The notes under the pieces were generated by a model that did not search any database, was not told the DNA's origin, and saw nothing but the letters and a program-made list of their open reading frames with translations. 64,000 nt of DNA from Symsagittifera roscoffensis (taxonomy: Eukaryota > Xenacoelomorpha > Acoela > Convolutidae), in the NCBI RefSeq assembly GCF_963678635.1, contig NC_087065.1, forward strand, positions 35,085,807-35,149,806. Reading direction: 5' to 3'. The translations under genes and the position numbers were made by a program. Positions 13,201 to 25,200 of the stretch are shown piece after piece. The stretch's first letter is position 1, and every line of letters begins with the position of its first letter.

Positions 13201-16200
13201 ATAGGTCTTATTGATTTCTTTTTGTTTTGTTTTTTCAGCAAAAGTCTCTAATAACTACAGATGTGCATGCATACATATTGATGCATTTATGAATGCACAT
13301 AGGTATATATGCACTTTTTCAGTTCAATTGAAATCAATCTGCTGAAAGTGACGTAAATAGCGCTCTCCAAATAGAAACGTGGAAATGAAACGAAAAAACG
13401 TGAACGATTTCTAGTTTCGAAAGTGGAATTTAATTTTTAGATTTTCAGCGGAATAAAAACAACTTTACCTATTGATCCAGTTTTCTCTAGTTGGGTTCAT
13501 GCTATCAAAAAAGCGCCAATCATAAATTGTTCTAGAAATTCTAAGAGCTTAATTTTTTTTCTTTGAAATTCGTTAGTTGAGTTTTTTTTTTTTCATTAAA
13601 GTCAGTGTTTTTTTTAATGTTTACTTGCGTTCATTACTCTTGTACAATCTTCGATTGGCTATGTTCTTAGTTTAACTTACTACTTGCTGCATCGCTTCTG
13701 TATATTTTTCCACTTGGAGAATCCCTTTTCCGTTTTTGTTTCTTGTTTTCGCTTGCTCTGAATGATTGTTGTGTCGCAAATGATACGAAGCTCTTTGCCT
13801 CTTATATCTGGTGTATATATCTGGTAGCTTTTCATAGTTTGTCTAATTTAGTAAGCACGGCGTTATGAACCTGTGAATTGCAGCTTCGGAAGCTAACAAT
13901 TGCTTTAATTTGTCATTTGGAATATTTTCCTTAAGTCTGTTACTTACTCAAAATCAATTACTCTAAAACTATATCTGTGGGTCGTCTGATTGTAGCTCTC
14001 ACGGTTTTGAGATTTTCTGAGTTATTCTGAATTAAATTTAAGCTGATGAATTGTTGACTCATTTAGTTCTGCAGATGTCTATGATTGTGCAAGTGGACGA
14101 ATACTTATACGTATTTGGTAATCTGATTGCAAGTCATGTCGCAATCTTAACTAGTTTATTTTGTCTTTTTGGGCTGATCGTGGTGCACATTAGGGGATTT
14201 GAGCTTTACTAATATTTGTCACACTCTAACCCACGCCCACTCAGTTGAAGCTGTGAACCAACAGAAACACAATTAGGACCAGAAAGAGGGCTTTAGTGTT
14301 GGAATGAGAACTTTGTTTGCTCAAATGTCCAATTTCAAATTAACCAATTTGGTCACCTTGTTTGTCCAATCCCATAGTGATGTAACATTCTTAATCGGAA
14401 CGGTTTCTAATGCAGTTACATGTGTTCTATGGTAGATACAAAGCTGACGTATGCTTACGGTTCGCTTGTGTCGAGAGTTGAGTATTATTATTGTGTGTTT
14501 TATGTGCCTGAGAATAGAATGATGTGAACTTGTCCGCGTTAGTGATGACGCGTGAAGGTGGATTAAATCATAGTTGCTGAATGCAATTGAATTCATTGAT
14601 ATAACATGCAGAATTAAGCGATGGATATTAAAACGAACGAATTGTCAATGATTTCTAAGATCAGATCAACGAGCGAATTGAAGACACTTCGGTTGCATCG
14701 CGTGTTAATTTTCTTGAAAAAAAGTTGTTGACGCTCAAATTTGGTTTTTCGCGGTTTGATTTTGAACTTGTTTTCAAGTGTGAACGGTGCAAAAAACAGG
14801 AATGACTTTGTTTCAAAAAGGTATATTCCAAAATTGCATTCGATTTTCCAGCAGAATATAAAAGTTACCTATTGAATTGATCCAGTTCTCTCAGAAGATC
14901 TTATTGGAAACTGATCTAAACTATATTTTATGATTGGATAAATTAAATGTTTTACCAATGTAAAGTATTTAATATTAACCAATCATGATCCATCTAACTA
15001 ACAACCCACTTATTTGTAAGTGCTGAAGTTACTTGTAATTTCAGCACCAGAGAGATTTGAATTTAACTTAGAAATTAGTTGGACTCTCCCGAGCACTTCA
15101 GCAGCCGCAATAAACCAGTATACCCTAGATCTATTGAGCCTAGCAGAGACTAGTTAAACAACCTGAGACTAGATAGTATAAGAGTAAGATTAGGATCGGT
15201 ATTAGACTAAGAAGTTGCACGAATCTATCCGGCCGAAAATAAGATAGCGTGACGAGCAGACGGTGTACCCTATCCGAAATTACTCTATGAGTTATACACC
15301 CCAGTCCTAACTCATCTGGTGCGACCATAAGTCTCGAACAAGACCTTACTAGATTAGAATTAACCAAAATTAGATTAGAAATTAGACAAAAACATTTACA
15401 AAATGTTATACGACAATAATTTAATTGAAATGTCTCTCCGACTCAATAGATCAGAGCCAATATTCCGAACCATAATAGAACTACCCGGAATTGGAAGAAG
15501 ACATCGAACCAAAGACGACATACGACAAAGTAGAAACTTGCCGTATAGTTATATGATAGTTCGGCAAAAGCCAGAACAAACTTTTATATTTCGAATACTA
15601 CTTGCAATGAATTTAGATTTCCATTTGCAAACATAAAACCTTGAAGTAAATCTTCAAAATCATTTCAGGCGCTAAACAAATTAATATTATACAATAACGA
15701 TTGATAAAAAGATCTAAGATCGTTTTCCTAAAACTCTGCAGTATTATACAAAACATGTTTGAAGAATATTTATTGGAAAATAAAAATAAAAATTAGTAGC
15801 ATGACAATAAATGGTTAGTAATCATAAATCATCCTGTTGTTCCAGCTTCATCACCTAAAACATAACAGCAATCATAAACCCACTAATATCATCAAAACAC
15901 TAAATCTTTCCTTTACACAAATTTAAAACTTTATTAAAATTTAAAGTCACTTAATTTAAAATCAGATCATCAAGGCTTATCCTTGGATCTTAAATCATTT
16001 TCTACTTAATTAAATTTTAAATTTGATCATCAAGGCTTATCCTTGGATCAAACAGAACAACTTTGTTCTCCCCCACCCACTTAATTAGTGTCTAACGACC
16101 TCAAACGTCGATTCACTACCCAACCCTTTCTAAAAACCCAAGACTAATAGAAATTTTTAAACAAAACTAATCATTCAAATTAGGATAAACAGTGAAGAAC

Positions 16201-19200
16201 TTCGGTTATTCATCCTTCACTTGACCCCTCCTCTTACCAGACCCAGGATAAATCTTAGACTTAGTAAGTTTAAAATAGTATCTAACGAACTACTCGCGTT
16301 CTAATTATACCTGAACCTTGTGGATCGATTTACTATTCTCCAACCCTTGAACACAATCACTACCCCTAAGTAAGATTAAGTAAGTTAACACCTTAGCTTA
16401 TACTAGTCACGAGAAAGTAAAAATCATTCTTCGGAATCGATATACTTTTCTCTCCAACCCTGAAAAATAGACCCAGGTTAAGCTAACCAAAAAATCGTAA
16501 GAACTAACAGTTTAAGTCAATAGAAATCATTTAACAACCTTTTGCATCCGTCATTCTAAACCTTATGTCATTTAAAAACCTAGGAAATAAACAAACAATC
16601 ATTTTACACAATTGTGAAATAGATAACAAAAAATACGACCTTGTAATCACACCTCATACACAAACAATTGGATACATTCGAACAAAACGACAAACACTAA
16701 AGAGAAAAATAATAACTAAACAAAGACAAATAACACGAAAAAGATTTTCAAAAAATCGAAACGCATTTTCAGAATCAGAAACCAACAGTTTAGACGAACT
16801 TTACAAACTAAAAGAATCAATAGATAAAAATTGCCCACAACACGATCAATTATATTTTTCTGACTCAGAAACAACTTCAAATTCATCACAAAGAGGAAAA
16901 AGAAGAATAAAAAAGCAGTATAAACACAAACCAGTACATCTATACAATTGGAATCAACCAATTCGACACATTAATAATTACATATTAACAGTCATCGAAC
17001 GAAAAAATGAGTTCAACGCACACCCCAGGTGACGAAACTCCAGATGATGATGAAATCTTTCCTTTTATAGTAGATGCAGATACTGATAGAGGACAACACA
17101 TATTTTGTCAAAATTTACTCGTAAATTTATTTGAACCCGGAATCAGTCCATGTAAAACAGAGTTCCCCGATGTAAAAATCAAAAGACAAATCATAGATCA
17201 CTATCTAAAAGATATATGCAACATAACACAACAGTATGGAATCTACTCTATAGAATTCACTTCCCCAAACCATAATAATAGAACATATACTATTCAAACA
17301 GACGACCTTGATTTAGAATTTTCAAAAGTTTTTTCAGAATATATAAAAAGCATCCAATATCATAACTCACAAAGAGCAAACTCCATATTCACCAATGAAG
17401 TTTTCGCAATAATATATAGTTATATTTCGATATTAGAAAACGAAATCCCACTAACAAATGTCTCACCGACAGAAACATCTAAACATTTGAAAGTACGACA
17501 TGAAATTACACTACTCTCTAGTTATTTAAACATCATTAAAGAAAATTTCACGAAAGATGACGTTTCACAACATACCAAACACGATCTACAAAAAATTTTA
17601 GCATGGTTCATAATAGATTATTTCACACACAATATTGATTTAATTGCACAAGCAAGAAAAAATTTTAGACCCCAAAATTCGAACGATGATACCGCTATCA
17701 CAGAACAATCAGATTATGTTTGGGACCCCGAATGGTCTCATTCCGCATTTATAAACTTTCCACAATCAATCTCAAGTCAAGCAATAGGTACAATATCTTA
17801 CATAAGAGATTATGTAAGAGTAATACCATTAACAATTGATGCAACACCATTAAACTATAATACATTTTTACCCGATACACAAAATAATAGTTTAAACTCT
17901 ACAGCCATACACAATGAAAACCTCAATGGAACTAGGAATCTTACTCAACAAGATATCCAGACACCATCACACTTCATAAATGAAGAAATTGTACACACAA
18001 CAACTACACAACAAAGTATTTCACCAATACGCCCAAATTTAACAACACCAAGAAATACAAATCCTTCACAAACACAGGTAACCTTACAATCAACCGTTAA
18101 ACCTTCGGTTGCCCCTAAATATTCACATATGGATTACCAAACATACAAACCCATGACAATACCATCAAAAACACGCAAAACATTCACTAGAAACAACTTT
18201 GCAGACCATAATTATAATTATACACATCCATCAAAAACAAATTATCAACCACAAAGAAATTTTAATCAATATACAAAACCTCGAAACTGGGATAACCCAA
18301 CGGCCCAATATAATTCCACAAATTTTCAACCAAATCCTCCACAGGATCGCAGTGGAAATTACCCATTTTTTCAACAAAATAAAAATAAAAAACAAACATC
18401 TTATCAAATGGATTATTTATCCTCAGATGAAGATTTCTTACAACCAGATATATTTGCACCAAATACTCAAGAATATCGTAGACAAGGAATACAGAAAACA
18501 CGTACAAATCATAGAAATTTTTCTCCACAATCAATAGATGCACAATATCAACAACCAATTCAACAACAAAATCCAATTAATACACAATCTTTTCAACCAA
18601 TTCAACAACAAAATCCAATGACTACACACTCGTATCAACCATCACAAATGCAAAATGAAATACCACTCCCATATTATCTCCAACAACATGAGATAACAAG
18701 AAACCAACTTTCAAATTTTTCTCAAATGCCAAATGCAGCAGAATCATTACAAATGACAATGAATCCATACCTTATGGGTGGATCATCAATAACATCAAAT
18801 AAACCTTTAATGGTTTTCACAGGAACAGACCCTGAATACTCTGTAGAAGATTATTTAAACGCAGTAACAGCAAATTTAATTTTAAATATAGGACCTGAAC
18901 CAATTAATACGCCACTACATCAAAACTGGATACATCGACGCACAGCGTTGATACAAACAACCTTAGATGGCGCAGCCCAAAAATGGTTTTCAGTACTACC
19001 TCAAGAAATAAAATCAAACTGGAAAAGATTTACACAAGAATTTTCAAAAATGTTTGACTCCGAAAGAAACAAACAACAACAAAGAGTTTTATGTAATGAA
19101 ATTCGCAGATTACCAAACGAAACCATCAAGCAAATAGCAGTAAGAATCGAAACACTAGTTCGAAAAGCATATTCACTAAATACACACGACTATAAAAACA

Positions 19201-22200
19201 CTAAGATGACAGAAATCTTAATGATGACCTTAACACCACAATTAAGAAAAATAGCAATAAAAAAGAGAGCATCACATCCTTCTTCAATTCGAGAACCCGA
19301 TTTAGATTTTAGAAAACTAGTAGACAAACTAGAACAAGCAGAAATCACGATGAAACTAGAAGAAACGGAGAATTTGAAATTACAATACGTTAACAAAATT
19401 GAAACGACTCCTACTAATATTAATAATATACAAGAATCAGAAACAGATCTCGTTGAAAAAATCACTGAAATACTCAATATTTACGAAAAGAACCCGAACT
19501 TTAAAGGCAAACCATCTTTCAAGAAATGGTGTAATTATTGCCGACGATACGGACATAGTATTTCCGAATGTAGACAAAAACAGCAAGATAGTCAAAATAA
19601 ACCTCAAAAATACAAAGAACCAAATAAATCATTTTATCAATACATGAAAAAAGATCAAAATCTACCAAACAAAAATGTATACAGCAACAACAGTTCAGGA
19701 AAACCACTCCCGAACAATACAAGCTATACAAGAAATCAATCTCCATATAACTCAAGTTATAGAGGAAGATCACCAGAACGAAGAAACACGTATAATTCAT
19801 CACAAAATCACTACAATAGACCGAATAGTCGAAATAACTACTCCAGATCAAATTCAAATACACAACGATTTGTTTCTAGATCTAATTCCCAATCAAGAAA
19901 TAACTACTATCCAAACAACCAATCACGAAATTCATCATACAATAGGAATAGAAACTACTCCTATAATCGAAATAGAAGTTATTCAAACAACCGAAACCAG
20001 AATTACCCGAACAATCGATCAAGGAATAACTCATATAATAGATCGAACTATAACAGACAAAACAATAATTACCAAAACAGATCGCGAAATAATTCACAAA
20101 ATCGACACCCAAGTTATAATAATCGTTATAGAAATTATTCCCAATCACCACACCGGAATAATAATCACTACAATAACTCTAATAATCGTCATAGAAGTAG
20201 TACACCTAAACATCAAAGACAAATCAATCAAGTACAAGCTAACCCAGAAACAACATCAGACCCCCCAGGTATTGATGACACAGTAACTGATACGTTACAA
20301 CTTAATCAAATAAACTGTACATCATCAGATTCAGAAAGTGATACTGAAAACACTCTTGCTATCAATATGATAAAAGTCGAAAATGACTATGAATCTGTCA
20401 TATATGAACAACCCTTTCCATCACACATATATGAAAATCAATCAGAATTTCTTCAAAATCATTACACTACACCCATAAATTCCACACCAACGACGCAAGA
20501 AACAAACGAGATTAACACTACAGATCAAACCAATAAAAATACCAAAACAAAATGCTTGAATACAAACCACATTTATCAAAATATACAAAAAGAACAACCC
20601 AAAGAAAAAATTTGGACAATACCATTTCTCTTAGAAAGCCCAAGAAATAAAGAATTTCAACCACCAGACCTTGAAATAGATTTTTTAATTGATTCAGGAG
20701 CAGAATCAAACATACTAAACATTCCCACATGGAATGAAATAAAAACTTTACACCCAAAGCTAACACCTCTTGAAACCTCCAGTAAGTTAGCAACAGCACA
20801 AGGATCAACATTGATAAACTACGGAAAAATCCAATTATTTCTCCTCCCTACCAGAACAATGGAGCAAAGCAAACTTCTAAACAAGCCATTTAAACAAATA
20901 TTCCATATTACTGATATTAAATATAACATCATTGGTATACCATTTATTTCAAAGTATATACCAACAATTAACATACTAAATAGTAAAATATTAATCAAAG
21001 ATAAATATACAAAAACAAAAGAAACATCATTAACATTTTTTCAAAGATTAAATAAACAACCACCATTCTTTTCAAAATTTTATCCGATATTTAACCAACA
21101 AAGAAAACACCTGAAACCACTATCAGGAAACATCTATAATTTTTCAGTAAAACAAGTTCATCAATATGATAAAGAACAAAACAAACAAAAATTTTATATG
21201 TCAGATTTTGAATTCAAACCTATTCATAAATTTTTCAAAATTACAATCTCTTCAATAAAATATTTGAAAAATTCGAATTCAGATATTATTTCCTTACATG
21301 TTTATAACAACACACCTTACCAAGTAACATTACCTTTAGGACTTTTAGGATATTGTGAAACTAACGCTACAATATCACCAATACACGAAAAAGCCTATCG
21401 CGTAAATAATATACTCCAATTACTAGATATTTGCCAATCTACAATTCTTAATGAAGAATTATCTATAAATAATATAATAAGTAACGAAAACAGAAATACG
21501 GATTATTTCACAAAAACTCCATATTTCAAACCTACATTCAACATCAGTAACTACACAGAGGACCAACAGAAATTTTTAACAATGTTTAATTTCCAACATT
21601 CACAAATAACACAAGACGAATTCGAAAAGTTAGCCAAACAGCTAATTCAATATTCATCAGTCTATGCAACATCAAAATTCGATGTTGGCAAAATCAGTTC
21701 ATCACTACATCTCCCATTAAAACCAGACGCAGTTTTCAAAAAACAAAGAGCAAGTAAAGTACCAATTCACTTACATGATAAAGTAAACAGATTACTCGAT
21801 ATTTTAGAACAGTACAATATTATATCACCAGTTAATAAAGAAGAACAACCAAAAGGCAACACATTCATCAACCCCGTTATCATTCTAGCTAAAGGAGAAT
21901 CATTAAAAATCGTTCTCGATGCTAGATACCTCAATTCACTCATAGATGAATCAAAATGTAATTGGCCCATTGAACCAATACAAGTTATTTTAACAAAAAT
22001 AAACGGCAAATACTTCACAACCGCCGACATGAATAGTGCATACAATCAAATGCCACTAGATGAACAATCACGACGTTTAACACAATTTGTTATCGGAAAC
22101 CAACAATATGAATTCAACCGCTTATTCTATGGAATATCCATAGGACCAGCAGCATTTTCAGCCTTTATGAGCAAAATTTTTAGACCACTAATACTCAAGA

Positions 22201-25200
22201 AAAACGCAATCACCTATTTAGACGATGTTTTTATGCAATCACAAACAAAAGATGAAATGTTCAAAGTTTTAGAACAATATCACCAAATACTTCAGAACGA
22301 AAATCTGAAGGCCGCCCCCGATAAATCACATTTCTTTTTGACAAGAGTTAAATTCTTAGGACATAACATAGAAAGAAAAACAATCACTCCACTGAAATCA
22401 CGCATTGACGCTATTCAAAAACTTCAACCACCAACAAATAAAAAGAAAATCCAAGAGTTCCTTGGAATGTTAAACTTTTTAAGTAAATATGTTTATAAAA
22501 TGCAATTATATCTACGACCATTTTACAACATCCTTAGACAACAAAATAATTTTGAATGGAATACAGAACATCAAACACGATTCGAAGAAATAAAGAAACT
22601 TTTAACTGAACAAATTTCAAACACAATTCCAGACCCTGATCAACCATTTTATGCAATGTGCGATGCTTCGAACTTTGGCATCGGCGCAGCATTATTACAA
22701 TCACATAATGGTACAAATAAAATGAACCTAATATCAGCAAATTCTCGATTATTCACTCAAGCAGAGCTACGACTCTCAACTCTAATGAGAGAATGTACAG
22801 CCATAATATATACACTAACAGAATATGAATTTCTGATACTTGGATCAAAACATCCAACAGTTTTATTCACAGACCACAAACCAATCATTTTTCTTTTCAC
22901 ACAGAAATCTAACCCAAACCACCGAGTTTACAGATTTCAATTAATTCTAATGAAATTTCCAAACTTACATATAGTTTGGACTGCAGGAAAAAATCTTGCA
23001 TTACCAGACACCTTAAGTCGAAATACACCACCTGAATTACTTACACGAAAAACAACAGTTGAAATACCCAAAAACATAAAATTCTACCTTGCAGAAAACG
23101 AAACATCACCTCGATTAGAATGCAAATATGCAGTTAAAACTGATATTGAACAATCACAAATAAATAATTTACAACATTTCCCACTTTATTTAGATTGTCA
23201 AAATAATCATTATGAAGTTGACCTACTTGGAACATCAACTTTTAAACCAATTCCATATTCTCAATGGATAAAAAATAACACCCAACAAAAACGAACAAAA
23301 CAACACCTACCTAAAAAAGACCATTTTCCACTAATTGAAAAAGAAGATTTAACTGATAAAATAAATTTATCAGGACCACAAACAAATGATTCAAAATACA
23401 CAATAAATCAAGTTTTTGACCTTCACGACCCACTTGATACAATACCCTTATCTAAATTCGAAGTTGAAAACATTTTTCTCCCCCCAACAGATACGATTAC
23501 AATTTCAACACTGAAACAATATCAAAACCTTGACCCGATAATTCGACACCTAAAATCATGGCACAAATATAAAACTAAACCTATCAAAGCAGATTCAACC
23601 ATTCTAGGAAACAAAACACTCCTCCGATACTTTCGCAAATTTAACAACACAACAATCAATGAAACTACAGACCTTTTAGAATACAATTTAAACGAATCCA
23701 CAGTTCCCTGTCTCCCTATAAGTATGATTCTTATAGCTTTTAATATTTCACATACACAAAATATTAAAGGACACTCTGGATCAGAAAAAACATATTCAAA
23801 TTTTATACAAAATTTTTACTTCCCAAATGCACCAATTTGGATAAAAGTACTATGCAATGATTGTATAGTATGTCAGCTAAATAAACCTTACCCAAATCAA
23901 AAACAAGTAGCACAAAAACAAGATTTTAAAGGACAAAGTTTATACTTTAATCACCGTATCTCATTTGATACTAAAGGACCAATTTCACCCTCATCAGAAG
24001 GAAACTCCTACATTATGGTAATTGTTGACGCATTTACACATTATGTAGCACTTAATCCAGTACCACATTGTAACGCTTATTACGCATACACAACACTCTA
24101 TGAACACTGGATAGCAAAATTTGGACTACCAGAAATTTTAGTTACAGACAATGGTACAGAATTCATAAATAATGAAATAATAACACTATGTCATTTATAC
24201 AACATTAAACACAAACCACGTACATCTCATGCACCTTGGACAAACGGCTTAGTCGAAGGTATGAACCGTTCATTACAAGAATATCTTAGATGTATCATCA
24301 ACGGAAATGATACAAAATATACCGAATGGTCAGCAGATGTAAAATTATTTCCCTTAGCATATAATTCACAAATTACGACAACTTTAGGAATGTCACCATA
24401 CGAAATGGTTTTTAACCAAAAGCCACGCAAACCAATAATGTTTACAGCAAATTCACATAAAAACGCACAAGGTTATTGTCAACCAAATAAAGACTCAATT
24501 TGTTATAACCTACCTTTACATACACACGATGAAGATCATTTTCATCACCCACAAATTCTTAAATTAGCCTCCGGTACACACACAGAATGGATTTTAAATA
24601 GAGATAAAAAACACAATGAAATTTATCAAAAAATAACAAAAAAGTTATTACAAAGACAAAATATTAATGAACAAATCAATTCACGTTTTACACCAGCTTC
24701 CGATTTAAAAATTGGAACATTTGTTTTAATACCTAATTTTAATACTCACAAAGGAATTTCTAAAAAATTACAACCCCTCCGAAAAGGACCCTATCAAATA
24801 ATTGCAAAACCCACAGATGTCACATATAAAATTATCGACTCAAACAAAAAAGAAATCGTTCAACATCGAAACAACCTATTACCTTATTACCCAAAAGAAT
24901 ACGCACTCCGCGAATTAACTCAATTATATTCTTTCACAGGATTAAAAATCATTCAAAATGAACCACATCTAAAAAACACAGAACAAAATGATAACCCCAC
25001 CGAAACTCAAAACACAAAACCAACCGCCACCAAAAACAATACACAAAATCATAAAGAATCTCCAAAACAAAGAAAAAATAGAAAAATGACAGAACAAATA
25101 ATACCCCAAGAAGAAATAGACAAATCAGAACATAGAAAGACAACAAGACTCCGAAATCAACCACGTAAAAATTACAAAATGTTCATCCCCCAATCTAAAA

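Larger units (their letters stand above)
10026..14904 (+). other. Intron 4, part upstream of the retroelement
   Basis: AT-rich intronic sequence packed with SINE-like and other dispersed repeats, several listed separately. A 17-bp direct duplication (AAGGTTCGGATTTTAAT twice) lies near 10309-10342. Open frames here have no coding features. Intron 4 runs 10026-34007; about 5.1 kb would remain without the element. Confidence 0.8.
15637..16564 (+). other. Element leader, non-coding and structured
   Basis: No ORF of note. It holds two identical small hairpins (listed), plus several loosely repeated motifs ending in CCAACCCT (about 16121, 16338, 16452). A long structured leader upstream of gag is where packaging, dimerisation or ribosome-entry signals usually lie; that role is inference. 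Confidence 0.5.

Noticed and set aside
19675..20286. 203-codon ORF overlapping gag in another frame
   Set aside because: It is the shifted reading of the repetitive Arg/Ser/Asn/Tyr codons; the Ile/Thr-rich product is a by-product of low complexity.
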